Below are positions 20,626-31,568 of a stretch of 64,000 bases of DNA, piece after piece. How positions within the stretch are numbered: the first letter of the stretch is position 1; each line of letters begins with the position of its first letter. Position numbers and translations under genes: made by a program. Origin of the DNA: Rhodamnia argentea (lineage: Eukaryota; Streptophyta; Magnoliopsida; Myrtales; Myrtaceae); the NCBI RefSeq assembly GCF_020921035.1, contig NC_063151.1, positions 30,572,934 through 30,636,933 of the forward strand, given 5' to 3'. Below the pieces are notes generated by a model. That model ran no database searches. It had not been told where the DNA came from and saw only the letters and a program-made list of their open reading frames with translations.

Positions 20626-23460
20626 TTTCTTTGTTCTCGTTCCCATCAAGAATGGGAAGAAACAAAACAGAGAGATGCATGCCTATCCAGTTCGTCTTCT
20701 GATGCTTTTGTGGGTTCTTCATCTATTGGACAGTAGTCCTGTAAATGGGGCGTTAAAAGTGCTTGATGGCCTCTTCTTGTGTGGGGCATGGTTTTTTCCG
20801 GCCTTAAACAAAGTAAGTATCCAAACATTCTCTCCTGGTTTCAGATATCCTGTTGATTTGTAAGTTCTTCAATGTTGGTGTGTGCATTCTTTGCTGTTTT
20901 TTGCTTGTCATATTTTCTCTTTGTGCTTAAAGATTCTTACAGGCAGCTAATCATGTGACTTTTGCATTTAAGTGAGACGATACCTTTTTTCTTGGAAATA
21001 GTATTATTTCTGGAAGTTGGTGACTGAATAGTATGTTAAAGTTCCAACATACTGAAAGCGGTCTTCTATTTGTTGATTTGCTATGACACGCTTCATTCCA
21101 TCAAGAGGCTATTGAAGTGGTCCCTCTGTTGTTCTAGTCTATTAATCATTTTCAGTATGCTTCTTATGCTTTTGGTTCTTGTTATTTGTTCTTGTGACTT
21201 ATTTTTATATGCGGTGATCTATTCAGTGCCTGCCAGTAGTTGTAGAGAATTTGCGTAGACCTTTTGTTTGTTACTCACATATATTGACAGTGCATCCGCT
21301 CTGCTCGTCACCTTGTGTGCCTTTGACTGGTATAACTGTTTGTTTCCTACATCAGAATCACTTATACGATTTAAGCCCTTGGATGAGATATACATGTTTT
21401 ATTCTGCATTTTTCCATGCAATTTTATACTATTCATGTTCCTCCTGGATCGTCCTCTGACTAGTGGTATACCATCTCGTGATTATATATTGTTTCCTGAA
21501 TCTTCTGACCATTAGGCTTGTTTGATCCTCTATCAAACATGTCACTTTTGTGCTTGGATATGCACGCTTGCATGTGTGTTGGCAACAATATCTTATACTT
21601 GGTGTATACTGAAGGCGTTTGTATTCTGACAACACAATTAGAATTAGAATTAGTTGGTTTTTTGGGGTATCATGCATCCTTTCTTTCCATATTGTATGCC
21701 TAATATTTGTTTTGTATTAAAGATTGAACCTTGATGGAGTTCATAGTATTAACTTTGTAGCTTTGCCATCTTTTGAAGAACATAGATTCTTGCAGATATG
21801 GTCTTTCAATTTTGATGTGGATAGTTGATGGTGTAAATTTATTTGGTGCTGGTATGCCTATGGTAATGAATTCTTGAACTAGTGAGAAGCAATTTCAGTT
21901 CTTAAAGCTTAGTTGCATATACTAGTGAAACTATGTGGTACTCTAAGCATTCTGTTTGCGAGGAGTGTTTGTCTGTTGAAATTCTTAATATGTAGATGGG
22001 AACATATCACGCAGCATTTTTCTTTGCTTGAAACTCTTTATTTACTTGTAGTTTTGTTGTGGTTTTTGAAACACGTAGTTGAGGTTACATCATGTCTGCA
22101 TTCTCATACTTTCTCTCAGGGGCCTTTAATTCATCACTGTGAACTCGATTTTTCTCACCCGGATATTAAATCAGACCTATTTAAGTGTTTCAATCATCTT
22201 AAAACTTTTGTTTTATTTTTATTTTACAACAAAAAGTTCTCTGCTTAGATATCCACTGAGTTTTCTGAGTTTCATTTGCTTTGAGTATTCATCGAATGCT
22301 TTTTAACTGAAACGGTTTCTTGGCCTTTGCAAATATAGAGCTGCCAATCCCCAATTCAGTCCTCATTGCAAGGGTGAATAAATTTTGAAGCTTTGTTTTT
22401 GTTGGTGAGGATGTCATAGAAGCTACATTCTGTTTCTAATGATATAGAACACTGGACAATGGGACTTGCATGAAGAGCTGTTTTTGAGTTGTTTGTGGTT
22501 TTTAGATGTTGTTGAAAGAAAAGGTGCCTGATTCTGAAAAAGAAAATGATCTTTTCAGTTATTTTACTTTCCTTAATACTGAGGAATCAAATTCAAGCAT
22601 TCAGTCTATATTTTTCAATGAGAGAAAACTAAAAATGATCATCCTGTTAGAATGTCCAAAATTAATTTTGCATGTAACCAACTGAAAACTGCCATGTTCA
22701 ATTACAGTGACTTTTGAACAGGTTTTCATCAACATTGCAGATAGGCGCTTTATATTAAGATTCTTCTGTCTCCATTGCATGGGGCATAAACAGAAGTCAT
22801 GAAACTGACTGTAACTTTGATGGACACGTCAGCATTGGTGGCATCGCTAACTTTTTCTGATCGATCTGCTTTCTTCTGTACTTGTTTGGATATCTGTTTC
22901 TCTGATGAAGTATTTATTTCTTATGCAAATGTTGCTTTGGCTCATTTTTTTCTTCCGTAGCTAAAGAAGGGTCAATGTCAAGGCTTGAAGCTCTGCGGCA
23001 GTACTATGGACTACTTGGAGGTGGTGAAGACCTTTATGACTATCATATATGAGAGGGATAATGCATGGCGTTTTCCCATGGATGTTAGGAGTGGAACTTC
23101 CATTTTAAGTTTGAAAGACCTTTGAATTTATGTTTTTGAGTTGATTAGCTTGAGCAACCGACTTTGTGGATAATGTTATGGCTTGACATTGCTGAAGTCA
23201 TAGATGTTGTAGATTATCGTAGAACTATCATTTGAATCGCGATGTAATAGGATTTAGTTGAGGATGTTTCGCTCATGTTCCGTCCTTTATTGGCTATTCT
23301 TCTGTATCATTTTTTACGGCTTCTTTTCCCCGACTGTATCACCATTGTTGACCCCACGATGTGTTTTTTGTAGACCATAGAAAACCTAACTATACGGTAG
23401 TTGATTAGCCCATGTGAATTGTACATGTCCTATCACCTTGTAAATATCAATTTCTAGTCA
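20626..23460 (+). other. Probable long, intron-containing 3' UTR of the CFI59-type gene
   Basis: After the stop at 20625 the sequence is T-rich and carries no long open frame. A good donor (aaa|gtaagtat, GT at 20813) and a good acceptor after a pyrimidine tract (ttcttccgtag, ending 22960) would remove a ~2.15-kb intron. The following stretch to about 23450 would be a terminal 3'-UTR exon. This is inferred from splice signals only; RNA-seq is needed. 3'-UTR introns can expose a normal stop codon to nonsense-mediated decay. Confidence 0.45.
22975..23052 (+). CDS. Small ORF (25 aa) in the presumed 3'-terminal exon
   Basis: It lies 15 bases after the inferred acceptor and reads MSRLEALRQYYGLLGGGEDL plus YDYHI, then stop. 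The composition is protein-like and unlike the surrounding T-rich DNA. It could be a small downstream ORF, the coding end of an alternative transcript, or chance. I do not recognise it. Confidence 0.25.
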   Translation: MSRLEALRQYYGLLGGGEDLYDYHI

Positions 23461-24425
23461 ATCACAACTCTCATCTTTTGCAACCCTTATGCTCCTGTCT
23501 GTCTCCCCTTTCCTTCCTATCTGCTTAAGTACAGTAAGTAATTGGATTGCAGATTTTACCCAAGACCATGAGTTTTGTGTGAAATTCTGCATGGCATATT
23601 TTAGCCTGTAAACCGATGTTACAGGTAGCTTTTGCATCATTGCTTTGTTGTCCACTACCGTGTATAAATCGTTGTACTGTTTGTTCTTCCATTTCCGGAA
23701 ACTGGAGGGCCTGGCACATATTTGACTGTGATCAGTCCAACTGGATGGTTTTTCCCCTTTTCCTTTTGAGTTGCATGTTGATATTGAGTTTGACAAATGG
23801 AGTTCGGTTCCTTGTTTCAAAATGCCCAAGGGGCATGAGCATCTCTGAGATGCTCAAATTTTGCGAAACTGATGCTAAGAAGTTAGAATGTTTAGACTCC
23901 CCTCGTACATGATTCCGCTACACATTCGTTCATTGATTTTCAAGATGTTCATTTTGCCATGTCCATCCACTTGTCAGGCTAAAATTCCTATTCGTTTCGG
24001 ATGGCCACTTCTCTTCCTAATAACCGATAGCAAATAGGCGAACAGTTCAGCTTTGCCTCTATTCCTTTGTGTTCTCTTCTTGTGTACATATCCCCTCTTG
24101 TTCTTGATAAAACTCATAAAAGTAGGCACCCATTGAGCAATTTTAGCTCATTTAGTTGCTTGGCCAGAAGATGTCATTCACTTCCGATGGAGCGGCACTC
24201 TCTCAACAAAACACTGCATAAAACAAATCGGCATAAATGTTAACTTAAAAATGCAATTACGTTCCATGTCATGGCAAAAACTATCCTGCTGTATCTGGAC
24301 TCCAAGCCGAGATGGAATTTTGATGATCAGTGCAGTGTAAAATTGAGCATCCTTGTACTTTGATTTTGAGAAATGGAGGATCGGTTGTTGGATTACATTT
24401 TGATCATGCTATCATGGCCTAGGCC

Positions 24426-25091
24426 TCAAATCTCGAACTTCGAGCACCTTATGGAACCGATGGATATGTCCAGCTCTATCAATTTGTCTTCCTCATTGAT
24501 TTCGTCATCTGTCAAAATCTCTTTCGCTTCCTGCTTCCCAACAATGGACTTTGGCGGGAAATCGCCCAAGCAAACGTTACTTGGTAGAGAGATCTCAATG
24601 AGGCTGCTGTCATCATCATCGTCATCATTGTCCTCGCTTGAACGAACCAGTGGGCTGCAACTTCCGTTATCAGAACTGATGAAATTTAGCTCGAAAGTTT
24701 CGCTTTCTATCGACTCATCACTACTTTCACCACCTGCTGGAAAATCGAGCGATCCTTTCCGAAATCTAACCGTCTGGGCAGCAATTCTTTCTCCGTCTGA
24801 TTCCAGTACCTGTTGGGTTTTGCCTCGGAAGTGCTTGTCAACCACACCTATGTGGTGAAGTGCCGGATTTTTATGACGGACGCCATTTTCGTCCACTGCT
24901 TTCTTCTTCAGGAACGATGCGACAAAGAAAACGGCTGAGAGTGCCAAGAGTGGAATCTTGGCCGGAAGAGGAAGGAAACCAGAACCCGTGAAACCCGCAA
25001 AAACAAGAGTAGCAACAATCACTCTAATGCTGAATTTTGGTGTTTTGACGGGCAAGAGGGCACAAATTTGCTTGTGTGCTAGTTTTCTCAT
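24426..25091 (-). CDS. Uncharacterised plant membrane protein (221 aa)
   Basis: Single-exon frame from ATG 25091. Residues about 21-40 (FSIRVIVATLVFAGFTGSGF) and 46-61 (LLALSAVFFVASFLKK) form two hydrophobic helices with a short Pro/Gly hinge. The remaining ~155 residues are hydrophilic, with an acidic run (EDNDDDDDDSS) and the short ordered-looking motifs LIEISLP and, at the very end, LIELDISIGSIRCSKFEI, which look like conserved C-terminal elements. I do not recognise a named family. It lies between the CFI59-type gene and TPK1, the position held in Arabidopsis by an uncharacterised gene (about At5g55640, from memory), so it is probably a real conserved gene. Membrane location is inferred. 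The 3' ends of this gene and of the CFI59-type gene face each other. Confidence 0.7.
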   Translation of the reverse strand: MRKLAHKQICALLPVKTPKFSIRVIVATLVFAGFTGSGFLPLPAKIPLLALSAVFFVASFLKKKAVDENGVRHKNPALHHIGVVDKHFRGKTQQVLESDGERIAAQTVRFRKGSLDFPAGGESSDESIESETFELNFISSDNGSCSPLVRSSEDNDDDDDDSSLIEISLPSNVCLGDFPPKSIVGKQEAKEILTDDEINEEDKLIELDISIGSIRCSKFEI

Positions 25092-26359
25092 CCTGGAAGA
25101 GAAGCAACAAAAAAGGAAGTAACGATGGACAATCCAGTGGGGACTATATTGGCATCCACAAAAAAGATAGCAGCCAAACGAAGGCGATTTCTACGTGCTT
25201 CAGGCTGAAAGCAACAGGTCAGCCATGAAGAAGGGAAGATAGTCTGGAATGGTAACTACCCGCCAAACTGAGTCCAAACTTTGGCTACCAGTCGAGATTT
25301 TCCTTTCCAGGAAACGAATGAAAGGAAAAAAAAAGATGGTCCTGGAACAGAGACAGAGAAACTTTCTTTTCAGTCAGGAAGAAACTTCGCTAAGGCCAGA
25401 AGCGGAGCTTCTGAGGTTCTGAGAGAGTTGAGCTACAATCTGTTTTTTTTTTCCCTTCACTCGATTTCACATGGTGCTCTTAAACTGGGAGTGCTCTTAA
25501 ACACGTGCGAAAGGGGCTTTTGACTAATGAAGCAATCATGGTGCTTCCATTAAGGATGGAGAATCATGGTGTCTGGATTTGCTTTGAAGACTTTTTGACG
25601 CATCCCATAGCGCCCCCCCTTAATCATCCTCCCGTGCTTTGCCTGCAATCATAATCGCAAGCACGAGTTTAGATGCGCAATCATGTTTAGCGATCTCGAC
25701 GATGCCTAATATCAGTTGAACTGAACACTCAAAGCTTGTCGCTCATTTGTCTGTAGTCGCTCATTTGTCTGAAGTACAGTTAGTCGAAAATACGGGACGG
25801 GTCTATTAGCGTAATCATCTACGGCTGATGTGGCCTTGTTGTAGCCTTACCACGTCTCAAAGATAAAGCTTCAAGACTTTGAGACCACCTGATTTTTTAT
25901 GTCCAAAGTCCACTTAGTAGGTATTGTATAGTCCTGACTGTTGAACCATCATGAACTCGAGGATCAAGCACACTCGCATACAAGATGCCCAGTAATCAAG
26001 ACAGGCTTAATTTTTGCATCAAAGTGCTGGTGGATATCTTCCAGAAGGGAATATGACATTTGGTCAGAATGGACTTCCATTAAGAGGAACAATACTCAAA
26101 CTGCCATCAAATGCTACTCCTGCATTAGAGATTATCATCAACATCTCACTCTTTTCAGTGATGGAAATTGTTCCATGAGAGTACCCGGTAGGATCTCGAA
26201 CAGCTGCAAGCCAAATCTCTCCTTTTCCTAACACAGCTAGCGTCGTGGACTTTTCCTAAAGCAGGAAACAAGAACTCTAATCACAACCAATAATCCAATA
26301 CGAGACACACAACTATACAAGTCATCAATCGCTACAGGATAGGGCGATCACGTCTCCGC
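25092..26359. other. Spacer between the membrane-protein gene and TPK1
   Basis: It holds the promoter side of the minus-strand membrane-protein gene (25092-25600) and the 3' flank of TPK1 (to 26359). A short repeated phrase (gtcgctcatttgtctg, twice, about 25738-25770) is the only local structure seen. Confidence 0.4.
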
Positions 26360-27737
26360 TTAGGATGGTTGTGCAAGTGCTATATCAGAAACGGATAGAG
26401 TTCCTGATTGATCAACATCAAGATCATCAAACTCCTCTAAAATTAGTGATACATCTTCTTGACTAATCTTCCCCATTTCCTTGAGCTTATATATAATGAA
26501 CTCAGCAGCCCTGAAAAGCAAGAACCACGATCATGATACGTGCAGATGAAAGACAAATATAAGCCATCAACAAGCAAGTTGCAACAGAAAACTGTTGTAC
26601 TAGGGAATTTTCAAAGATTCAGCTCATGGAAAAGTGGAAGTGGTATTTTTCCTAAAAAGTAATTTCCTCTTTTTTTCCAAACATTAGTGATCCGAGATTA
26701 TTGCCAACACAATGACCACACAAGGACCACAGCAAGTTTCTAATCTTTAGGTGACGATTCCTGTGCTAATCTGCGGCTGATAACTGAAGGATTCATCAAG
26801 ATGGCACATATTGGCTGTCAATAAAGCAAAATTCAACTTACCCAACAACCCCATCATCATCAAGATCAGCTGCCTCCAGATCGACATTAGTCATCCGCCT
26901 AGAGAGAACCCATTTGACCAATTCCCTCTGTCTATTTTCCGTGTTCAGCTCAGCAATGTAGAGGAAAAACTGAGCCAGACATATCGTACTTGTCAGTATC
27001 CAAAACACAGCAAAAACACGCCCTGCTTTGGTCGAGAAACTCTTATCTCCGTATCCTAGTGTTGTGATGGTAGAACACGCACAGTAGAAAGCATCAACAA
27101 TGTCGAGGTTCTCAACTAAAGCTAGGAAAGTTGTTCCAGCAACTATGAGCAACAGCAGAAGGATCAAGGCTGTGACACACTTATATCTCACTCGGTTGGT
27201 TTCGATTTTTTTTAGCATTTCAGTTGGGCCAACTTTGTTACGCAAATGCAGGGCTTTGACCAGCAGGATTTCCTGCTTCTCTACAAGGTAATCTGCCGCT
27301 TTGCTCAGAATTAGGCCCACAAGAGCCATCCCAGAGAAGACAAAGACACAAGCAAGTAGTTTTGTCAGAACGCTGCCTGGCACAAGGTCCCCATACCCAA
27401 CAGTGGTCATTGTCACGATACAGAAATAAACTGCATCGAGAAGGTCGTTTGTCTTTTCTCCATCAATCTCATTCCCCATGAGGTAAAGGCATAATGTGCC
27501 AAATCCTAGGTAGAATCCCAAGATTATTGCAACTCTTTTGAAACTGGGGTGGAGATTCCCTAGTATGGACTGGGAACGCTGATTTGAGCCATTGAGATCC
27601 GCTTCTTGAGGAAAAGCTTCTGCAAGAGGAGCACTTTTGCAGCGCCGAAATCTGCTTCTCTTGAGTTCCTTTTTATCCGTTTGAGTTGAATCCAGCGGCT
27701 TCGACAGCAAGGGCTGCTTCACACCGTCAGCATCCAT
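26360..27737 (-). CDS. TPK1: Two-pore potassium channel, TPK1/KCO1 type
   Basis: Two coding exons: 27737-26842 and 26510-26360 (donor GG|GTAAGT, acceptor TTTTCAG|GG), 348 aa. The start is ATG 27737 (MDADGVKQPLL); the open frame upstream has no ATG, and its ttccag|gtgatcc boundary looks like the acceptor of a 5'-UTR intron. The protein has an N-terminal 14-3-3-type site (RRCKSAP, Ser about 35), four transmembrane helices, and two pore loops with the K+ filter GYGD (TTVGYGDLVP at about 111-120 and TTLGYGDKSF at about 225-234). Two EF-hands follow: DLDDDGVVGAAEF across the exon junction and DVDQSGTLSVSD in exon 2. TPK1 is a Ca2+-activated, 14-3-3-regulated K+-selective channel of the vacuolar membrane. 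All key motifs are present, and the length is close to Arabidopsis TPK1. Confidence 0.95.
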
Positions 27738-29264
27738 GGAGGGGGTTCCACAACAGAGGATCACCTGGAAGATATCAAAAACATGCCTAAACTTTTAAGA
27801 CCTCAATCAAAGGCAAGTGAAGAGATCGCTATCACTGGTTCAATATAAAATAGCACCACCAACGAGTAAAGCCCTATTCATGCTTCAATGACTACCGTGT
27901 CCGATGCAAGTCTACTTGTGTTGTGGACAATCCAAAGATACCAGACCACAGGAGAATTGCTCTTGTCTAGAAGAAAGACAGAGAGCATATTGATTTCCAA
28001 GACAGCCAACACATAAGATGGTGTGCTCAAGAATCAAGATAGCAGAAGAGTGCTACTAAACCGACTGCACTGTGTACAGCGTGAAAAAATGAAAATCTGA
28101 AGCCGCCAGATCGGCCTTCACCAAATTGCTGCTTCCGAGCCCAAACAATTCCCAGTTTTTGGAACGAACAGATCCAGAGAATCCCATTTCCCTACATGAA
28201 TGACCCCAAGAACAAGTCTGACCAATTCACCACGCAGTTTCTAATTATAGTTTTCAAGAATTGCACAATCCGCTCCGCTTTCACCTTTCGTTGCCCAACC
28301 CGTGAACCCCAACATCAGATATGTTTCAGCAGGAAACCCAATTAGAGTTGCTTAACAATGAAGTCTCGCCGGAGGAAACAAGAGGATCTGAACCGAAACG
28401 TCACTCACGCTCAAACCCACCAACAAGCTCCAAGATAAAAAATAAAAAAAAGGCAAGGCATGAACTTCGGAGTAAACCAGATGCTTTCAAGGCTTACCCG
28501 AGGGAGCAGGGGAGCATTCAGGAGCGGCTCTTTCAGCTTCTTCACCCACAATCAAAGAAGAACGATAAAACTGAAAAAGTAGCAGCTGCAGAAAGACGGT
28601 ACCGGTTTGAGAACATGGTAGAGTTCTCGACGCGTCAGCACCGTGGGCGTCAGCTGTCGATGATAGGTTTGGTTGATGCACCGACGAGGGTTGACCCACC
28701 AAGAATTGTGTAGCGATCCGGAATGCGCAATCTTTGTGGGTGCCCTGTAATCAAAAGACACGACAGACAGCTGAGCAGACTCGACCGACTGAATGATGTC
28801 TCGCGGGTTTTACGTTTCTAGCTCGGGGACACGAGCTGTTTGAATGAACAGGCGACTTTAAGTTAGTGAAGTATGTTTTATATTAAGATTGATCGGGGTC
28901 AATTCGTGTATACATCAATCTCATATGTATAATCCGTCTAATTATATATGTAAACACATAACTATATAAAAGTCGTACAATTCGCGCGAAGTTGAGGTAC
29001 ATTACACCCTCGGGTTTTTAGCTAACAATTTGCTTTTGATGGTCACTCGAGCAGATTTCTAATCCTCAATGTTATGCTCTTTCATTTATATTTCAATTCT
29101 ATTTTAACGAGCCGTGGCAAGTTGACAACTTCTCATTTTGGCGGCATGACTTCACGACACTAACTTCAAGACTGCAAAATCCTTCGACATGACCCGAACC
29201 CGTTTTCCGCGCCTCATTCACTCGACCTCCAATTGCACCGGTTAAAAATCTCGTCTTTCCGTTG
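27738..29264. other. TPK1 5' flank and intergenic region
   Basis: Minus-strand 5' UTR and promoter of TPK1, probably including a 5'-UTR intron with its acceptor just above 27764. A plus-strand open frame at 28321-28713 (130 codons) overlaps this region, but its product has no recognisable features and it is probably incidental. Confidence 0.45.
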
Positions 29265-29603
29265 TCAACGTCGATCATGCCACAAGAAAGCGCCGATGGC
29301 GAATGCCCTCTTCTCCTCCAGAGAGCCCCGATAGTTGATCCCGTATTCTCGGAGCAGCAAGTCCAGTCTCCATTCCTCCATCTTCTCGTAATCAGCTTTC
29401 GTGTACCTTGGGTAGTGAAGGGGCATCTGGAACCCTGTTGCAGTTGCAGACGCAGACGAAGAAGAAGGGTCTTCTTCTCCGTCCTTGCTGCTGGCCTTCC
29501 CGCTCCATTGGGCTTGATCATGGGCCGGTCTTTCCGTTTGAGCATATCCATCATCAGCCTTGCCCTTTCCTTCGGCCTTCCCAGTTTCTTCTGCAATCCC
29601 CAA
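29265..29603 (-). CDS. DUF7722-domain protein, 3' coding exon (5' end unresolved)
   Basis: The minus-strand frame contains the block FQMPLHYPRYTKADYEKMEE, continuing WRLDLLLREYGI and ending EEKRAFAIGAFLWHDRR-stop. This is the short plant DUF7722 domain, of unknown function, usually at the C-terminus of small proteins of about 80-130 aa. The preceding ~50 residues are Glu/Lys/Gly/Ser-rich. No ATG occurs in frame before the domain, and a stop lies a few codons above 29603. Translation must therefore begin in an upstream exon spliced in at an AG such as ...ctgttcag or ...gattgcag, or the start has been lost. The ATG at about 29736 in another frame is a candidate first exon but I could not prove the junction. 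Confidence 0.65.
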   Translation of the reverse strand: MGIAEETGKAEGKGKADDGYAQTERPAHDQAQWSGKASSKDGEEDPSSSSASATATGFQMPLHYPRYTKADYEKMEEWRLDLLLREYGINYRGSLEEKRAFAIGAFLWHDRR

Positions 29604-30540
29604 AGCTTGGATGAACGCTGAACAGAGACGTCACCCAATTCTTCCAAAAAAACAGAGGGACTTGGCGAAAGAAAGAACGCTTGAAGCCGGAGCAAGCAGA
29701 AGAAGGTCGTTGCCTGTTTGTATAGACTTCTCTCATGGCCTTATACTTGGATGAGAAATGGCCACGAGTTTCTGGAATGTACTGAACTTTTTACATTGGT
29801 AATGGGGGGAGTCACACATCTCGATAAAGACCACGAGTTCGGGCTATTTCATGAGCGAATCTCTGACCATATTGTGTCTTGAACGTTGGTATTTCGTGAG
29901 AAGAGGTTTTTTTAATTTTTGAAGTACAACGAGAGTTAAGGTAAAAAGTTCGCCGTCCTTAAAATTTTGGTTTTCCTAGTATATCGAGTAATCACGACTC
30001 AAATTAGACATTCTTGTTGCGATACCCACAAGAAATGATGATACGATATGTTGATTGTTCATCCCGTAATCTTTCAAATTTCGAAACGGAGATGTATATT
30101 CCCGATTTGATTACAAAGACGGTTGAAATTCAAACTAAATTTTCAAATCTACGAGATGCCTCTTTCGAGTGTTTGCGTAATAGAGATGTCCCATACTGTA
30201 CACATTAGATAAATCGCGAATTTGGATTAGACTCTTGTAACGGTGGAGTCAGTCGACCTCCGCTCCCGCAAAAGGATCCAAATGATCTGTTAAGCCCGTA
30301 CCCGGATTCTGGAAGTTAGGGTTTCGCACCAGACCCGGCCCGGCCCGGCCCGGCCCTCGAGGATCAACGCATTGCAAACTTGCAGGATCTACAGAGTCCA
30401 TTGGGCCGAGTACAGGCCGGTGGGACCATGGTCAATCCACGATACGTATTTTTGAACATTCGCCATTTTCTTCTTCTTCTTCTTCGGTCCTACCAAACCC
30501 ATCCCTCCCGGCTCCCACTTCTTCTCTCTTATCATACTCT
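29604..30540. other. Bidirectional spacer: DUF7722 upstream and agenet/BAH gene promoter
   Basis: Between two divergently oriented genes, so it probably contains both promoters. A run of four ggccc units (ccggcccggcccggcccgg, about 30334-30352) and a (TTC)n run at about 30470-30483 are visible. No gene is supported. Confidence 0.4.
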
Positions 30541-30690
30541 CTCTCTCTCTCCTCTTCCCCTTGTTCATGGTTTGTTACGCAAGTACTTCTCGTTCTCTGC
30601 AAATTCTCGCTCCCTCCCTCTCTAGAACCTGTACGGCCCCTCCCTCTCTCCCTCTCTCTCTCTCTCCCTCCCTTCCTCCCTCCCTCCTCT
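30541..30690. repeat. CT-rich microsatellite/leader of the agenet/BAH gene
   Basis: Dense (CT)n and (CCCT)n tracts about 0.9-1.0 kb before the start codon at 31569. Together with the GC-rich 30700-31050 stretch they resemble a plant 5'-UTR first exon. An intron in the leader, ending somewhere before 31569, is likely but its sites are not certain. Confidence 0.5.
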
Positions 30691-31568
30691 CTCTAACCAT
30701 CTCCGTTTCACTTGCCTTTGGCTGCTCTTGGAGCACACCGCAGTGTGAACGCAGCCTCCCGTTTGACCTTCCGATTTAACCCTCCAGAAACCCTAATCAT
30801 GGCAGTCCCTCAGCTGTTTCGAGCTCCGCAGTTCGCTCTTCGGTGGCCTAAGCCCCTACCGGCGTTTTGGGCCGAGATGCGGGCTTCGCTTCCTTGGTGA
30901 TTGCCAGTGTTGGCTCGCCGTAGGCTGCATCGGCGTGGCTCGAGGGTTCTTGCGAGCCGAGTGAACCTTTTTTTGACGAGGGGTTCTTCTGATCTGGTCG
31001 CCGATCGTTGGGGGGCGTAGCTTCGGGCGAGGTTCGGTTGATCTGTTCGTAATACAGGTTTTGTGTTAGGTGGGGCTCTTTTGGGGTTGGAGTTGAGAAT
31101 TGCTCTCTGTAGGCCTTCGTTTACGCCTGGCGGTGGTGATTTTTGCTTCGTGACAGCTTCTGAGAGCTTTTCTGAGCAGGAATTGTTCGTCCGTGAAAAG
31201 GCTGAAAGTCGGTTGCTTTGACCTCTTCCCACTTTGATCGCCCCACCATAAGCTGTGTAATTGGCGCTTGATCTGCTTTTTGTACCTCATCTGCAGAACT
31301 CCTCTAGATTCCGTACCCTTCCTTCTTAAGTTTTGCGAATTCTTGGGTCTGAGATAGAATTGGCGTTCGCAGTATTGAGTTATGTCACGGGAAAAAATTA
31401 GTTGCTAGTTTCTCGTTTTCTATAATTGTATTATCATAGTCCTCACTGTTGGCTAGTCATTTTGAAGAGTTTTCACTTTCTGGAGGCCAGATTTCCTTTT
31501 CAGTTGTGTAGTGAGTATTTAAAGTAGGTTTTGGTGTTGTTGAAACTGCATCGGTGGTTTTAGTGAAA

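Noticed and set aside
20129-20863. Plus-strand 244-codon frame overlapping the RE/RD tail
   Set aside because: Frame-shifted reading of the low-complexity Arg/Asp repeat region.
28321-28713. 130-codon plus-strand frame upstream of TPK1
   Set aside because: Basic, low-complexity product without known motifs; it lies in the TPK1 leader/promoter region. Kept as a possibility only if RNA supports it.
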